This document shows positions 1 to 10,419 of a stretch of DNA of 64,000 nucleotides, one piece after another. The DNA comes from Pseudocitrobacter faecalis (GTDB lineage Bacteria > Pseudomonadota > Gammaproteobacteria > Enterobacterales > Enterobacteriaceae): positions 1 through 64,000 of the forward strand of contig QNRL01000006.1 of assembly GCA_003315335.1 (NCBI GenBank). Reading direction: 5' to 3'. The translations under genes were made by a program, and so were the position numbers. Every line of letters begins with the position of its first letter. The stretch's first letter is position 1. Under the pieces are notes generated by a model. It saw only the letters and a list, made by a program, of their open reading frames with translations. It was not told where the DNA came from and ran no database searches.

Positions 1-83
1 GACGACGACGTTGATAGGCTGGGTGTGTAAGTGCAGCGATGCATTGAGCTAACCAGTACTAATGAACCGTGAGGCTTAACCTT
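1..83 (+). rRNA. rrl: 23S ribosomal RNA, 3' end (partial)
   Basis: The first 83 bases match the 3' end of enterobacterial 23S rRNA, including the run ending GAGGCTTAACCTT. A few substitutions relative to E. coli fall in the terminal helix (for example T for C in GATAGGCTGGG). The rest of the gene lies before the window. With the following 5S, mobB, mobA and yihD, the operon corresponds in position to E. coli rrnA. Confidence 0.95.
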
Positions 84-151
84 ACAACGCCGAAGATGTT
101 TTGGCGAAGAGACATGATTTTCAGCTCAGATTCAGAGTCCGAAGGATTTTG

Positions 152-240
152 CGCTGAGACAAGGCGGCAAATGAAGCGAAGGAAGGAGCATACTGAGGTA
201 TGTGACTGACTTTCGCGAATGCAGCCAACGCAGTATCAGC
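152..240. repeat. Palindromic intergenic element inside the 23S-5S spacer
   Basis: The 23S-5S spacer is 186 bases, about twice the E. coli length as I remember it, and the extra sequence is this imperfect palindrome. An outer GCTGA (153-157) pairs with TCAGC (236-240). GCGAA (176-180) pairs with TTCGC (212-216), and an apical CATAC/GTATG hairpin sits at 189-202. The flanks AGGCGGCAA (162-170) and GCAGCCAAC (221-229) recur in the second copy at 11575-11650. The sequence is presumably transcribed and removed during rRNA processing. I cannot name the family with certainty. Confidence 0.7.
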
Positions 241-269
241 ACAAAAGACACAGGACAGAGCACAGAATT

Positions 270-389
270 TGCCTGGCGGCAGTAGCGCGGTGGTCCCACC
301 TGACCCCATGCCGAACTCAGAAGTGAAACGCCGTAGCGCCGATGGTAGTGTGGGGTCTCCCCATGCGAGAGTAGGGAACTGCCAGGCAT
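270..389 (+). rRNA. rrf: 5S ribosomal RNA
   Basis: This is exactly 120 bases, beginning TGCCTGGCGGC and ending CTGCCAGGCAT, so the terminal helix closes. It is nearly identical to E. coli 5S; one visible change is A for C early in the molecule (GGCGGCAGTAGC). It is the last gene of the rRNA operon, with no distal tRNA between it and the terminator. Confidence 0.97.
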
Positions 390-401
390 CAAATAAAGCA
401 G

Positions 402-427
402 AAGGCCATCCGCAGGGATGGCCTTTT
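402..427 (+). terminator. rRNA operon terminator
   Basis: A hairpin AAGGCCATCC / GGATGGCCTT with a short loop is followed by a T run. This is the usual rrn T1-type terminator 13 bases after 5S. Confidence 0.9.
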
Positions 428-451
428 TGCGCTGGAGCGAAAAAAACAGCC

Positions 452-540
452 GGCTTTGCCTTATCCGGCCTGCAAAAGAACAATCCCCGCCGAATGACAC
501 GAACCCGGAGGCCCGGTAAGCTCCGCGCCTCCGGGCACCA
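452..540. repeat. REP-like palindromes between 5S and mobB
   Basis: Two short palindromes lie after the rrn terminator: GCCGG...CCGGC near 461-480, and a strong hairpin CCCGGAGGC / GCCTCCGGG at about 505-536. They resemble enterobacterial REP/BIME units (palindrome with an internal GCTT). They lie between convergent transcription units (rrn and mobAB) and may act as a bidirectional terminator or as transcript stabilisers. Confidence 0.5.
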
Positions 541-553
541 CAGCGCACATAAC

Positions 554-1060
554 TCACATCATCCGCATCCACCGCACCACAAAATCCGCTATTCCCTCAA
601 CGTCATTAATATCCAGTAACGGCACATCCACACTGAGCGGAATATCACTGGCGACAGCTATCACATGCGCATCGATCACCAGCTCTTCTGGCTTATGCCC
701 GGCATCTTCGCGAAACAAGACAATCTTCGCGATCTCCTCATGCTTAAAGCCCTCCACCAGAATTAAATTCAGCTTCGAGGCATCCATTCTGCTCGCCAGG
801 AATGGGAGATCCAGTTCCTCTTCCTCTGGTGTCTCGGTCATCAGCGCCCAACGCTGCGTGCTGGCAACCAGCGTCTGCGCCGCACCTGCTTTACGCAACT
901 CATAGCTATCTTTGCCCGGCTTATCGACATCCATATTGTGGTGCGTATGCTTTATAAGCCCAGGTCGTATTCCGCGCTGACATAGCATGGGGATCAGTTG
1001 CTTCAGTAGCGTTGTTTTACCGGTCCCACTCCATGCCGCTATCGCTAATAAGGGAATCAT
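554..1060 (-). CDS. mobB: Molybdopterin-guanine dinucleotide biosynthesis protein MobB
   Basis: A small GTP-binding protein of 168 residues that assists MobA in building the bis-MGD form of the molybdenum cofactor in the cytoplasm. The P-loop [12 protein letters not shown] lies at residues 8-19, followed by a [16 protein letters not shown] block typical of the family. Its start codon overlaps the mobA stop by four bases (ATGA), so the two genes are translationally coupled. In E. coli mobB is dispensable and mobA is not. The product serves the formate dehydrogenase encoded in this same window (fdoG). Confidence 0.95.
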   Translation of the reverse strand: MIPLLAIAAWSGTGKTTLLKQLIPMLCQRGIRPGLIKHTHHNMDVDKPGKDSYELRKAGAAQTLVASTQRWALMTETPEEEELDLPFLASRMDASKLNLILVEGFKHEEIAKIVLFREDAGHKPEELVIDAHVIAVASDIPLSVDVPLLDINDVEGIADFVVRWMRMM

Positions 1061-1629
1061 GGGCGAGCCTCAAACCAGGCCAAATCTTCCAGCGTATTCA
1101 CGTTACTGAATGCGCCCTGGCAATCGCTAAAATCTACCGCATGCCCGCCGGCTTCGCGCATAAATACCATCACCCGGCGATCGCCGCGCGCAAGGTAGGC
1201 TTCGATATCGGTAGCTATTCGACGATGAACCAACGCAATTGCCGGATGATCGCGATCGCCATCATGAACCCACACAACCGGTGCTTCATTACGCTGTGAT
1301 TGCAGTCGCTCAGCCAGATGGGCCGGAATAAACGGCGTATCACATGGGCAGAAAAGGAACCATTCGCCGCCAGCTTGCCTGATCACGGAGGCCATTCCGG
1401 CAAGCGGCCCCGGAAAGTTGGTAAACGTATCCTGATAAACGGGAAAACCGCTGGCCTGATACACCGCAATATTGCGATTAGCGCTGATCGCCATGCCATT
1501 CACCTGTGGCTGTAAACGATCCGCCACATGTTTCCACAGCGGTTTCCCATGCAGCGCCATCAATCCCTTATCCTGCCCACCCATTCTTGACGCTCTACCG
1601 CCTGCCAGCACGACACCCGTTATATTCAC
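1057..1629 (-). CDS. mobA: Molybdenum cofactor guanylyltransferase MobA
   Basis: A 190-residue nucleotidyltransferase that attaches GMP from GTP to Mo-molybdopterin, giving MGD for DMSO-reductase family enzymes. The N-terminal signature [17 protein letters not shown] (residues 7-23) is the nucleotide-binding loop of the family. CPCDTPF, near residue 95, carries the metal-binding Asp. It is the first gene of mobAB and is transcribed away from yihD. Length and context match E. coli. Confidence 0.96.
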   Translation of the reverse strand: MNITGVVLAGGRASRMGGQDKGLMALHGKPLWKHVADRLQPQVNGMAISANRNIAVYQASGFPVYQDTFTNFPGPLAGMASVIRQAGGEWFLFCPCDTPFIPAHLAERLQSQRNEAPVVWVHDGDRDHPAIALVHRRIATDIEAYLARGDRRVMVFMREAGGHAVDFSDCQGAFSNVNTLEDLAWFEARP

Positions 1630-1697
1630 TATATCGCCTCTTTTATTGTGGGTTTGACCCTGCTACCGTGTGTTAATCAAGAGTAAGGAGCACGACC

Positions 1698-1967
1698 ATG
1701 AAATGTAAACGTCTGAATGAAGTTATTGAACTCCTCCAGCCAGCCTGGCAGAAAGAGCCGGAACTGAACCTGATGCAATTTTTGCAGAAACTGGCGAAAG
1801 AGTCAGGTTATGAGGGGGAACTGGCGGATTTAACGGATGATATTCTGATCTATCACCTGAAAATGCGTGACTCGGCAAAAGATGCTGTGATTCCCGGGAT
1901 TCAGAAAGATTATGAAGAAGATTTTAAAACCGCGTTGTTACGCGCGCGCGGTGTGATTAAAGAGTAA
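1698..1967 (+). CDS. yihD: YihD family protein of unknown function
   Basis: An 89-residue soluble protein matching E. coli YihD (DUF1040) in length and sequence. It is rich in Lys and Glu, has no signal peptide or membrane segment, and is mostly helical by inspection. A GAGTAAGGAG ribosome-binding site precedes ATG. It is transcribed divergently from mobAB and upstream of srkA-dsbA. The biochemical function is not established. Confidence 0.93.
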   Translation: MKCKRLNEVIELLQPAWQKEPELNLMQFLQKLAKESGYEGELADLTDDILIYHLKMRDSAKDAVIPGIQKDYEEDFKTALLRARGVIKE

Positions 1968-2044
1968 AAGGTTGTAAGCACAGCCACTGAAAGCGCTACG
2001 AAATGATATCCTGAACTCTTCGTATAGTTAGTCGGATTGGCAGG

Positions 2045-3031
2045 ATGAACGACAAGGCTTTCACTTTTCAGACATTGCACCCGGATACCATTATCGATGC
2101 GTTATTCGATCAGGGTATTCGGGTGGATTCTGGCCTTACCCCGTTAAACAGCTATGAAAACCGGGTTTATCAATTTCAGGATGAAGATCGCCGCCGTATG
2201 GTGGTGAAGTTCTATCGTCCCGAACGCTGGTCGGCTGACCAAATCCTGGAAGAGCATCTCTTCGCCCAGGAACTTCTTAATGATGAAGTGCCTGTAGCCG
2301 CCCCCATCGCTTTCAACAACCAAACGTTGCTGACCCATCAGGGATTTTACTTCGCCGTCTTCCCAAGCCTGGGTGGCCGCCAGTTTGAATCTGATAATCT
2401 GGATCAAATGGAGTGGGTTGGGCGTTATCTGGGTCGTTTGCACCAAACTGGCCGTAAGTCTCGCTTTGTCGCCCGTCCGGAAATCGGCGTGAAAGAGTAT
2501 CTTATTGAGCCACGCGCCGTTTTTGAACATTCCGCTCTGGTCCCCGCCGCGTTGAAAGAACGTTTTCTGAGAGCGACCGACGATCTTATTGATGCCGTGA
2601 TGGCACAGTGGCATGGCCGCTCTAACACGCTGCGCCTGCACGGAGATTGCCATGCCGGGAATATTCTCTGGCGTGATGGGCCGTTGTTTGTTGATTTGGA
2701 TGATGCGCGTACCGGCCCCGCGGTACAGGATCTGTGGATGTTGCTGAATGGCGATCGTGCCGAGCAGCGGATGCAGATGGAAATGATTGTTGAAGCCTAC
2801 GAGGAGTTCAGCAATTTCAATCTGGATGAATTAGCCCTGATTGAACCTTTACGCGCGATGCGATTGGTTTATTATCTGGCGTGGATTATCAGGCGCTGGG
2901 ATGACCCTGCGTTTCCTCAGAATTTCCCCTGGCTTACCGGGGAAGATTTCTGGCTGCGGCAGATTTCGATATTTATTGAGCAGGTGAAGGTTCTGCAGGA
3001 ACCCCCTCTTCAGTTAACGCCAATGTATTAA
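2045..3031 (+). CDS. srkA: Stress response kinase A (SrkA/RdoA), Ser/Thr protein kinase
   Basis: A 328-residue choline-kinase-fold (APH-like) cytoplasmic kinase. LRLHGDCHAGNILW (about residues 197-210) is the catalytic Brenner motif and FVDLDDAR the metal-binding DFG equivalent. In E. coli it counters stress-induced cell death and is a Cpx target upstream of dsbA. dsbA begins 27 bases after its stop, so the two are probably co-transcribed, with a second promoter for dsbA inside srkA as in E. coli. Confidence 0.95.
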   Translation: MNDKAFTFQTLHPDTIIDALFDQGIRVDSGLTPLNSYENRVYQFQDEDRRRMVVKFYRPERWSADQILEEHLFAQELLNDEVPVAAPIAFNNQTLLTHQGFYFAVFPSLGGRQFESDNLDQMEWVGRYLGRLHQTGRKSRFVARPEIGVKEYLIEPRAVFEHSALVPAALKERFLRATDDLIDAVMAQWHGRSNTLRLHGDCHAGNILWRDGPLFVDLDDARTGPAVQDLWMLLNGDRAEQRMQMEMIVEAYEEFSNFNLDELALIEPLRAMRLVYYLAWIIRRWDDPAFPQNFPWLTGEDFWLRQISIFIEQVKVLQEPPLQLTPMY

Positions 3032-3058
3032 TTTGACATATTCAGGAGAGAATTCGTT

Positions 3059-3682
3059 ATGAAAAAGATTTGGCTTGCGCTGGCAGGTATGATTCTGGCA
3101 TTCAGCGCTTCCGCTGCTCAGATTACCGACGGCAAACAATACACCACCCTCGATAAACCGGTTGCCGGCGAGCCGCAGGTGCTGGAGTTCTTCTCGTTCT
3201 ACTGCCCGCACTGCTATCAGTTTGAAGAAGTGCTGCATGTTTCCGATACCGTGAAACAGAAACTGCCGGAAGGCACCAAAATGACCAAATACCACGTCGA
3301 ATTCCTGGGCCCGTTGGGTAAAGATCTGACTCAGGCGTGGGCGGTAGCGATGGCGCTGGGCGTGGAAGATAAAATCACTGCGCCGATGTTCGAGGCCATT
3401 CAAAAAAAACAGACTGTCCAGAACGTCGCTGATATCCGCAAGGTCTTCGTCGATGCTGGCGTGAAAGGCGAAGAGTACGATGCTGCATGGAACAGCTTTG
3501 TCGTGAAATCCCTGGTAGCACAGCAGGAAAAAGCGGCCGCTGACCTGCAATTGCAGGGAGTGCCGGCAATGTTTGTTAACGGTAAATATCAGCTGAATCC
3601 ACAGGGTATGGATGCCAGCAACATGGAAATCTTTGTTCAACAGTATGCGGACACTGTAAAACAACTTATTGAGAAAAAATAA
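3059..3682 (+). CDS. dsbA: Periplasmic thiol:disulfide oxidoreductase DsbA
   Basis: A 207-residue exported oxidant that introduces disulfides into folding periplasmic proteins and is re-oxidised by DsbB. Residues 1-19 form a signal peptide cleaved after SASA. The thioredoxin-fold active site FYCPHCYQF has Cys49-Pro-His-Cys52 (Cys30 and Cys33 of the mature protein), and the cis-Pro loop GVPAMFVNG lies near the C-terminus with the inserted helical domain between. An AGGAGAG ribosome-binding site precedes ATG. DsbA is a known CpxR target, and cpxR lies at 47.5 kb. Confidence 0.98.
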   Translation: MKKIWLALAGMILAFSASAAQITDGKQYTTLDKPVAGEPQVLEFFSFYCPHCYQFEEVLHVSDTVKQKLPEGTKMTKYHVEFLGPLGKDLTQAWAVAMALGVEDKITAPMFEAIQKKQTVQNVADIRKVFVDAGVKGEEYDAAWNSFVVKSLVAQQEKAAADLQLQGVPAMFVNGKYQLNPQGMDASNMEIFVQQYADTVKQLIEKK

Positions 3683-3702
3683 GTTTAATTAATAATATAT
3701 AT

Positions 3703-3731
3703 GGCTCGCAAATTATTGCGGGCCTTTTTTT
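3703..3731 (+). terminator. dsbA terminator
   Basis: A stem GGCTCGCAA / TTGCGGGCC with an ATTA loop and one G-T wobble is followed by seven T residues, 20 bases after the dsbA stop. This is a standard intrinsic terminator. Confidence 0.85.
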
Positions 3732-3840
3732 ATCTGCTAAATAAACACATTCTGATAATTCTCTTTTTCGCCTGATAAATATACAGCCCCCAGATATTCT
3801 TTTATATAATACCCGCACACATTAATTAAGGATGATTGTT

Positions 3841-5310
3841 ATGAAAAAGAGTGTCGTGGCGGCGGGCGTGGTAGTGGCTTTAGGTGTATGTTGGATGGGA
3901 AGCGCATGGTATACCGGTAAACGGATCGAACCGAAAGTTGCTGATTTTGTCTCTTCATTTAATCAGGCCAGTAAAGCGAAGTCATCAAAAACGGGGATGA
4001 CATTAAGTTACAAGGAATTCACCAGCGGCTTGCTGAGTTCTCATTTTCAGGTGGTGCTGACTTTTGAACATGGTGCAGAAGCCAGCGGCATCAAAGCCGG
4101 GCAAAACGTTGCGTTTGACGTTGATGTTGACCACGGCCCTTTCCCGCTTTCCTCGCTGGCAAAAGGAAGTCTGGCCCCGGCAATGGCAGCAATGAAGGTG
4201 TCACTGGTTAACGGTGAGATCACTAAACCCCTCTTTGATGCGGCTAAAGGACACTCGCCAATTGATGCAAACATTCGTGTAACTTATGATAAATCTATCG
4301 CGACCCAGGTTGTTGTCGCGCCAGCCTCTTATTCCGATACCGAAACCACGTTTGCTTTTGACGGCGGTGAATTTAATGTCTCAGGCGAAAATTCACTGCT
4401 CACGGATGCACAGATTAATGGGCAGTTAAAAAACATTGTTATTAGCCAGGATAGTAATGATGTGAAAATTTATTCAGACTCCATGACTATTACGTCAACG
4501 GGTAATAAGGTTGATGATAATATCACTGTTGGCCATGCTGATGTATCACTGAATAATATACGAGTAAACTCCAGGGGCAAAGATTTAATACAGATTAATA
4601 CCTTCACCGGAACAGGCGCTTTGGCATTATCCAGTGATAAAAAGCACATTAACTATACTCAGGAGTATGCCATCAAGGATTTGATTCGTGAAAAACAGAA
4701 TCTGGGAAGCGGTAAAATTGCTCTGGTGTTAGAGAATCTCGATCCTGTTGCGGTTCGCGAGTTGTTCACTAATTACAACGCGGAACTGAGTAAGGCTATC
4801 GTGGCGAATCCTGCACCAGGTAAAGATGAAGACGCGATGGGTGAGGTCAGTTTGAAACTGCTCACGAAGTATATCGCCAACATCCAGAAAAGTGAGCCAG
4901 TCATCAAACTCCCGATTAGCTGGAAAAATGACAAAGGCGAAATGACGGCTAATGTTAATATCGCCATTGCCGATCCGGTTAAAGCAAAATTCACGCCTGG
5001 GTCCTTAACCGAATCCGTAGACCAGAATGTCAAAACCATCACGGCAAACGTCATGCTGCCTGTGGATGTTATCACCTATACCGCTAAGCAAGTTAAGCTA
5101 GCAGAAGGTAAGGATGATGCCTCCGCACAAAAACAAGCAGAGAAAGACGTTAACAACTTCACGACGCTTGGCAAAATGATGGATCTCATCAGCGTGGACG
5201 AAAAAGCGGCGAAGCTTGATTTCGAATATCAGCAGGGCAACGTTGTCTTTAATGGCAAAGAGATGACGGCGGAAGAGTTTATGGCGCGGGGCGGTCGTTT
5301 CCTGCAATAA
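3841..5310 (+). CDS. yihF: YihF, DUF945 family envelope protein
   Basis: A protein of 489 residues from the ATG at 3841. I chose that start because AAGGA lies about 8 bases upstream; an in-frame ATG at 3832 overlaps that site. Residues about 5-24 are a single hydrophobic segment (signal or N-terminal anchor), and the rest should be periplasmic. It belongs to the YdgA/YihF/YrfG-like DUF945 group, of unknown biochemical role. It is a little longer than the K-12 protein as I remember it. It is convergent with yihG across a shared hairpin. Confidence 0.9.
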   Translation: MKKSVVAAGVVVALGVCWMGSAWYTGKRIEPKVADFVSSFNQASKAKSSKTGMTLSYKEFTSGLLSSHFQVVLTFEHGAEASGIKAGQNVAFDVDVDHGPFPLSSLAKGSLAPAMAAMKVSLVNGEITKPLFDAAKGHSPIDANIRVTYDKSIATQVVVAPASYSDTETTFAFDGGEFNVSGENSLLTDAQINGQLKNIVISQDSNDVKIYSDSMTITSTGNKVDDNITVGHADVSLNNIRVNSRGKDLIQINTFTGTGALALSSDKKHINYTQEYAIKDLIREKQNLGSGKIALVLENLDPVAVRELFTNYNAELSKAIVANPAPGKDEDAMGEVSLKLLTKYIANIQKSEPVIKLPISWKNDKGEMTANVNIAIADPVKAKFTPGSLTESVDQNVKTITANVMLPVDVITYTAKQVKLAEGKDDASAQKQAEKDVNNFTTLGKMMDLISVDEKAAKLDFEYQQGNVVFNGKEMTAEEFMARGGRFLQ

Positions 5311-5316
5311 GCTGAT

Positions 5317-5349
5317 TATCTCGCCTCCTGTTATTCAGGAGGCGAGATA
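5317..5349. terminator. Bidirectional terminator between yihF and yihG
   Basis: A long perfect hairpin TATCTCGCCTCCTG / CAGGAGGCGAGATA with a TTATT loop lies between the two convergent stop codons. It can terminate from both sides, although T-rich tails are weak. Confidence 0.75.
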
Positions 5350-5355
5350 AAGACA

Positions 5356-6288
5356 TTATTTCTTCTGCGGGTGCGGCGTAATTAGCGATGTTAGCAGCGT
5401 ATCTTTCTCTTCCCACAGAGCATTCAGCCACTGCTGGAAACGGCGCTTAAAGTTCTTATCTGAAACATAATCACCGTGTAACTCTTCGGCCACCGGCAAC
5501 AGATTCACGCGTACCACAATGCGCGTCAGCTTGCCGCTCAGCATGTCAAAAAACGGGCTGTCGTTGTTTTCCGGGTAACACAGCGTGACGTCGAGCAATT
5601 TATCAAACTGCGCGCCCAGTACGCTCAGCGCCATCGCAATACCAGCCGCTTTTGGCGGCAGAAGATTTTTATACGGCGAGCGGGTTTGACGGCGTTTCTC
5701 TTCGGTAAAGCGCGATCCTTCGACAAAATTCACGATAGTGGTGGGATGCGTGCGGAATTTCTCACAGGAGCGGCGTGTGGTCTCAACATCTTTCCCACGA
5801 CGTTCAGGATGGCGGATGAGATAGCTGTGCGAATAGCGGCGCATAAACGGCATATCCAGCGCCCAACAGGCCAGACCGATAAAGGGAACCCAGGCCAGTT
5901 GCTGCTTCAGGAAATACTTATTCATCGGGATGTGCTTACGGAAAATCACGCACAGAACCACGATGTCGGCCCAGCTGTGGTGATTACAGATGAGCAGATA
6001 CCAGTTCTTTTTGTTCAGCTTTTCCAGCCCCTCAATTTCCCACTTCAGATGCGGGTTGAGATGCAGCAGTGCTGCCAGGCCTTCGCACCAGCAGTACATC
6101 ATGAAATTGCAAAAAACGGAGATCGAGCGCCAGATTGCCGGGATGGGCAAAATAAGCTTAACAAGCCCGGCGATGATGATCGGCACCGAACACAATATGG
6201 TCAGTAAAATAGTAAGCGCGATACTTATGGGAAGCGTTATCGCCGCGAGAAATCTCGACATAATTTGTTTATTCAGATAGTTAGTCAT
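5356..6288 (-). CDS. yihG: YihG, membrane-bound 1-acyl-glycerol-3-phosphate acyltransferase family
   Basis: A protein of 310 residues from the ATG at 6288, matching E. coli length; an upstream in-frame codon at 6312 would add eight residues. It belongs to the PlsC-like LPLAT family. Block I is NHHSWAD (HX4D), FVEGSRF is the EGTR-like block, and LPPKAAG is the Pro block. Residues about 14-45 form two N-terminal hydrophobic segments that anchor it in the inner membrane. In E. coli it is a second lysophosphatidate acyltransferase besides PlsC that shapes phospholipid acyl composition. Confidence 0.94.
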   Translation of the reverse strand: MTNYLNKQIMSRFLAAITLPISIALTILLTILCSVPIIIAGLVKLILPIPAIWRSISVFCNFMMYCWCEGLAALLHLNPHLKWEIEGLEKLNKKNWYLLICNHHSWADIVVLCVIFRKHIPMNKYFLKQQLAWVPFIGLACWALDMPFMRRYSHSYLIRHPERRGKDVETTRRSCEKFRTHPTTIVNFVEGSRFTEEKRRQTRSPYKNLLPPKAAGIAMALSVLGAQFDKLLDVTLCYPENNDSPFFDMLSGKLTRIVVRVNLLPVAEELHGDYVSDKNFKRRFQQWLNALWEEKDTLLTSLITPHPQKK

Positions 6289-6380
6289 TAAACGCGCGCA
6301 GGCAAAACGCACAAGAGGCTGATTTTATCAGAAAACACACCAAATGATGGGTCTTACCAGAACAGAAAAATAACCTCTGC

Positions 6381-6533
6381 TTATATCCACACAGGATAAA
6401 TTGTCACCACCGCGTGTTTTTCACGGCAGATCCATTTTCAAGCAACTGAAAAATATAGGTTATTAATGATTTTCATAAATGCAAAAGATCACACGTTATT
6501 AGCATCATAAAACTATGCACAAAGTTATCCACA
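6381..6533. promoter_or_regulatory. DnaA boxes upstream of polA
   Basis: A perfect consensus DnaA box TTATCCACA lies at 6525-6533, about 125 bases before the polA start. A one-mismatch copy (ATATCCACA) lies near 6383-6391. The yihG-polA gap (6289-6657) holds no other gene that I can see. DnaA control of polA has been reported in E. coli, so these boxes are probably functional. Confidence 0.65.
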
Positions 6534-6657
6534 GATTTGTTTTGCGAGTGATCCAGAAGATCTGCAAATCTTTTCGCGTAAATGGGGCGAAAAACTCATG
6601 TTTTCATGCTGTCTGTGGCATCCTTTAACCATAATCTGATAAACAGGCACGGAAATT

Positions 6658-9450
6658 ATGGTTCAGATCCCCGAAAATCCCCTTATCCTCGTTGATGGCT
6701 CCTCGTATCTTTACAGGGCGTATCATGCTTTCCCACCGTTGACCAATGGCGCAGGCGAACCGACCGGCGCGATGTATGGCGTGCTGAATATGCTGCGCAG
6801 CCTGTTGCTGCAATATCAGCCGACACACGCTGTTGTGGTGTTTGATGCGAAGGGTAAAACCTTCCGTGACGAACTGTTTGAGGATTACAAATCTCACCGC
6901 CCACCAATGCCTGATGATCTGCGTGCGCAGATCGAGCCTCTGCATGCAATGGTGAAAGCCATGGGGCTCCCGCTGATGGCCGTATCGGGCGTCGAAGCGG
7001 ATGATGTGATCGGCACGCTGGCGCGCGAAGCGGAAGCGGCGGGTCGCCCGGTATTGATCAGCACCGGCGATAAAGATATGGCGCAACTGGTCACGCCGGG
7101 TATTACCCTGATTAACACCATGACGAATACCATTCTTGGCCCGGAAGAGGTGGTGACCAAGTACGGTGTGCCGCCGGAACTCATCATTGACTTCCTCGCG
7201 CTGATGGGCGACTCCTCGGATAATATTCCGGGCGTGCCGGGTGTGGGCGAAAAAACAGCCCAGGCGCTGCTTCAGGGGCTGGGGGGGCTGGATACCCTTT
7301 ATGCCGAGCCGGATAAAATCGCCGGGCTGAGCTTCCGTGGCGCGAAAACGATGGCCGCAAAGCTTGAGCAAAATAAAGAGGTGGCCTATCTCTCTTACAA
7401 ACTCGCGACCATCAAAACCGACGTTGAGCTGGAGCTGACCTGCGAACAACTGGAAGTGCAGGCACCTGCGGCTGAAGAGCTGCTGGCTCTATTCAAAAAA
7501 TATGAGTTCAAACGCTGGATAAGCGATGTTGAGTCAGGAAAATGGTTACAGGCGAAAGGCGCGAAGCCGACGAAATCCGCTGACAAACCGGCGGACACTA
7601 TCGTGGTGGAGGAAGACGTCGAAACCAACGCCACCCTGAGCGCCGATAACTATGTCACGATCCTGGATGAAGCGACGTTAGTTGAATGGATTGAGAAACT
7701 GAAAAAAGCGCCTCTGTTTGCTTTCGATACGGAAACGGACAGCCTTGATAATGTCTCTGCCAATATGGTTGGCCTGTCGTTCGCAACTGAACCCGGCGTT
7801 GCCGCGTATGTGCCTGTCGCGCACGATTATCTTGACGCGCCAGAACAGATTTCCCGCGAACGCGCGCTGGAACTGCTCAAACCGGTGCTGGAAGATGAAA
7901 AATGCCTGAAAGTCGGGCAGAACCTCAAATATGACCGCGGGATCCTTGCGAACTATGGCATTGAGCTGCGCGGGATTGCATATGACACCATGCTGGAATC
8001 CTACACGCTGGATAGCGTTGCGGGCCGCCACGATATGGACAGCCTTTCTGAGCGCTGGCTGAAGCACAAAACGATTACCTTTGAGGAGATCGCCGGCAAA
8101 GGCAAAAAGCAGCTCACCTTTAACCAGATTGCACTGGAAGAAGCGGGCCGTTATGCGGCGGAAGACGCTGACGTCACGCTGCAGCTGCATCTGAAAATGT
8201 GGCCGAAGCTGCAAAAGGAGAAAGGGCCGCTGAGCGTCTTCGAAAATATCGAAATGCCGCTGGTGCCGGTGCTGTCGCGTGTGGAACGCAACGGCGTCAA
8301 GATTGATCCGGCAGTGCTGCATGCACATTCACAGGAGATTGCGAAACGGCTGGTGGAGCTTGAACAGAAGGCCTTTGAGGTCGCCGGTGAAGAGTTTAAC
8401 CTCTCCTCACCGAAGCAGCTGCAAACGATTCTGTTTGAAAAACAGGGGATTAAACCGCTGAAGAAAACTCCGGGCGGCGCGCCGTCTACGTCAGAAGAAG
8501 TGCTTGAGGAGTTGGCGCTGGATTATCCGCTGCCAAAAGTTATTCTCGAATATCGTGGCCTGGCGAAGCTGAAGTCCACTTACACCGACAAACTGCCGTT
8601 GATGATCAACCCGAAAACTGGGCGCGTGCATACCTCCTATCACCAGGCTGTCACCGCAACGGGGCGTCTCTCCTCGACGGATCCCAACCTGCAAAACATT
8701 CCTGTACGTAATGATGAAGGGCGTCGCATTCGACAGGCATTTATCGCGCCGAAAGATTACGTGATTGTCTCTGCGGACTACTCACAAATCGAACTGCGCA
8801 TTATGGCGCATCTGTCGCGTGATAAAGGCCTGCTGACCGCATTTGCCGAAGGGAAAGATATCCACCGTGCGACGGCGGCGGAAGTCTTTGGCCTGCCATT
8901 AGAGAGCGTCAGTAGCGAACAGCGTCGCAGCGCGAAGGCGATTAACTTCGGTTTAATCTACGGCATGAGCGCGTTTGGCCTCTCTCGCCAGCTCAATATC
9001 CCGCGTAAAGAGTCGCAGAAGTACATGGATCTCTACTTTGAGCGCTATCCCGGAGTGATGGAGTATATGGAGCGCACCCGTGCTCAGGCGAAAGATCAGG
9101 GTTATGTTGAAACGCTGGATGGTCGTCGGCTTTACCTCCCGGACATCAAATCCAGCAACGGCGCGCGTCGTGCCGGGGCTGAACGCGCCGCAATCAACGC
9201 TCCGATGCAGGGCACTGCCGCAGATATCATCAAACGAGCGATGATTGCTGTGGATGCCTGGCTTGAAAGCGAAAAACCGCGCGTGCGCATGATTATGCAG
9301 GTGCACGATGAGCTGGTGTTTGAAGTGCACAAAGATGATGTGGATGCCGTGTCGAAGAAAATCCATGAACTGATGGAAAATAGCACCAAACTGGATGTGC
9401 CTTTGCTGGTGGAAGTAGGCAGCGGCGAAAACTGGGATCAGGCGCACTAA
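6658..9450 (+). CDS. polA: DNA polymerase I
   Basis: A 930-residue three-domain enzyme for Okazaki-fragment maturation and repair. Residues about 1-325 are the 5'-3' exonuclease (Asp-rich FEN fold, [14 protein letters not shown]). Residues about 326-520 are the 3'-5' exonuclease, with FDTETDSL placing Asp357 and Glu359. The rest is the family A polymerase with motif A DYSQIELR, motif [11 protein letters not shown] and motif C VHDELVF (His883, Asp884, Glu885). Numbering runs two above E. coli because of a short insertion before the 3'-5' exonuclease motif. All catalytic residues are intact. Confidence 0.99.
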   Translation: MVQIPENPLILVDGSSYLYRAYHAFPPLTNGAGEPTGAMYGVLNMLRSLLLQYQPTHAVVVFDAKGKTFRDELFEDYKSHRPPMPDDLRAQIEPLHAMVKAMGLPLMAVSGVEADDVIGTLAREAEAAGRPVLISTGDKDMAQLVTPGITLINTMTNTILGPEEVVTKYGVPPELIIDFLALMGDSSDNIPGVPGVGEKTAQALLQGLGGLDTLYAEPDKIAGLSFRGAKTMAAKLEQNKEVAYLSYKLATIKTDVELELTCEQLEVQAPAAEELLALFKKYEFKRWISDVESGKWLQAKGAKPTKSADKPADTIVVEEDVETNATLSADNYVTILDEATLVEWIEKLKKAPLFAFDTETDSLDNVSANMVGLSFATEPGVAAYVPVAHDYLDAPEQISRERALELLKPVLEDEKCLKVGQNLKYDRGILANYGIELRGIAYDTMLESYTLDSVAGRHDMDSLSERWLKHKTITFEEIAGKGKKQLTFNQIALEEAGRYAAEDADVTLQLHLKMWPKLQKEKGPLSVFENIEMPLVPVLSRVERNGVKIDPAVLHAHSQEIAKRLVELEQKAFEVAGEEFNLSSPKQLQTILFEKQGIKPLKKTPGGAPSTSEEVLEELALDYPLPKVILEYRGLAKLKSTYTDKLPLMINPKTGRVHTSYHQAVTATGRLSSTDPNLQNIPVRNDEGRRIRQAFIAPKDYVIVSADYSQIELRIMAHLSRDKGLLTAFAEGKDIHRATAAEVFGLPLESVSSEQRRSAKAINFGLIYGMSAFGLSRQLNIPRKESQKYMDLYFERYPGVMEYMERTRAQAKDQGYVETLDGRRLYLPDIKSSNGARRAGAERAAINAPMQGTAADIIKRAMIAVDAWLESEKPRVRMIMQVHDELVFEVHKDDVDAVSKKIHELMENSTKLDVPLLVEVGSGENWDQAH

Positions 9451-9597
9451 CCGTTCGGCGACTAAGCGCTTTTTTGGTAAGTAAGCAACATAACTTATAG
9501 CGTTTTGTGATGAACATTAGAATTCGCTATGTAATGAGTGAAAAAAAACTACAAAAAGTGCTTTCTGTGACCAAAAAAAAAGAGTAGAGTTAGTCGC

Positions 9598-9706
9598 GTA
9601 GGGTACAGAGGTAAGATGTTCTATCTTTCAGACCTTTTACTTCACGTAATCGGATTTGGCTGAATATTTTAGCCGCCCCGGTCAGTAATGACCGGGGCGT
9701 TTTTTA
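9598..9706 (+). ncRNA. spf: Spot 42 small RNA
   Basis: This 109-base gene starts GTAGGGTACAGAGG and ends in the hairpin GCCCCGGTCAG / TGACCGGGGC plus T run. It is nearly identical to E. coli Spot 42; two compensating stem changes (CGG/CCG) keep the terminator paired. Spot 42 is an Hfq-dependent repressor of galK and many catabolic mRNAs and is itself repressed by cAMP-CRP. Position between polA and engB is as in E. coli. Confidence 0.97.
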
Positions 9707-9716
9707 TTGGGCAAAA

Positions 9717-9780
9717 GAAAAGCCGCCGGATGGCAGCTTTGCGTGAAATCAGGGTCGGGCAATGGCGCCCGACGGCAGAA
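9717..9780. repeat. REP-like palindromes after Spot 42
   Basis: The stretch holds GCCGGATGGC, the conserved head of a REP unit, then a second hairpin TCGGGC...GCCCGA. It lies between convergent spf and engB and is probably a degenerate BIME. Confidence 0.45.
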
Positions 9781-9783
9781 TGA

Positions 9784-10419
9784 TTACTCTTCAGCTTCTT
9801 CAGCCGCCACTTCCGGCGGGATCTCACTAAACCAGGTGTCCAGCTTCTGACGCAGCTTATCTACACCCTGTTTTTTCAGTGATGAAAACGCTTCAACCTG
9901 CACATCACCGTTAAAGGCGAGCACAGCTTCGCGCACCATGTTGATCTGCGCTTTTCGTGCGCCGCTGGCAAGTTTATCGGCTTTGGTCAGCAACACCAGC
10001 ACCTCAATCTCACTGTCTACGGCCCACTGAATCATCTGTTGATCAAGATCTTTCAGCGGATGGCGGATGTCCATGAGGATCACAATCCCCTTCAGACACA
10101 GACGTTTTTCCAGGTACTCACCCAGCGCACGCTGCCATTTGATTTTCATCTCCTCCGGCACTTCTGCGTAACCATAGCCCGGTAAGTCGACCAAACGTTT
10201 ACCGTCAGCCACTTCAAACAGGTTAATCAACTGCGTACGGCCAGGTGTCTTGGAGGTACGGGCCAGGCTTTTCTGGTTCGTCAGCGTATTGAGTGCGCTG
10301 GACTTCCCGGCGTTGGAGCGGCCTGCAAATGCCACTTCGATTCCGGTATCAGAAGGTAAATGGCGGATATCTGGCGCACTGGTCACAAAATGCGTCAGTT
10401 GATAATTCAGGTTAATCAA
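9784..10419 (-). CDS. engB: Ribosome biogenesis GTPase EngB (YihA/YsxC)
   Basis: An essential GTPase for 50S assembly. Visible G motifs are GRSNAGKSS (G1), TPGRTQ (G2), DLPGYGYAE (G3) and TKAD (G4), with an acidic C-terminal tail. I place the start at the TTG at 10417-10419 (211 residues): GGAG lies nine bases upstream and the E. coli protein begins at the same point. The longer frame, from a TTG at 10446, has no ribosome-binding site and lies just downstream of a TATAAT box, so it is probably at or near the transcription start. Confidence 0.93.
   Translation of the reverse strand: MINLNYQLTHFVTSAPDIRHLPSDTGIEVAFAGRSNAGKSSALNTLTNQKSLARTSKTPGRTQLINLFEVADGKRLVDLPGYGYAEVPEEMKIKWQRALGEYLEKRLCLKGIVILMDIRHPLKDLDQQMIQWAVDSEIEVLVLLTKADKLASGARKAQINMVREAVLAFNGDVQVEAFSSLKKQGVDKLRQKLDTWFSEIPPEVAAEEAEE

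Noticed and set aside
121-619. Several ORFs of 116-146 codons across the 5S region
   Set aside because: They overlap the 5S rRNA, its spacer and its terminator and show no protein-like conservation.
8953-9447. ORFs of 160-270 codons antisense to polA
   Set aside because: All lie opposite conserved polymerase domains, lack ribosome-binding sites and translate to no recognisable family.
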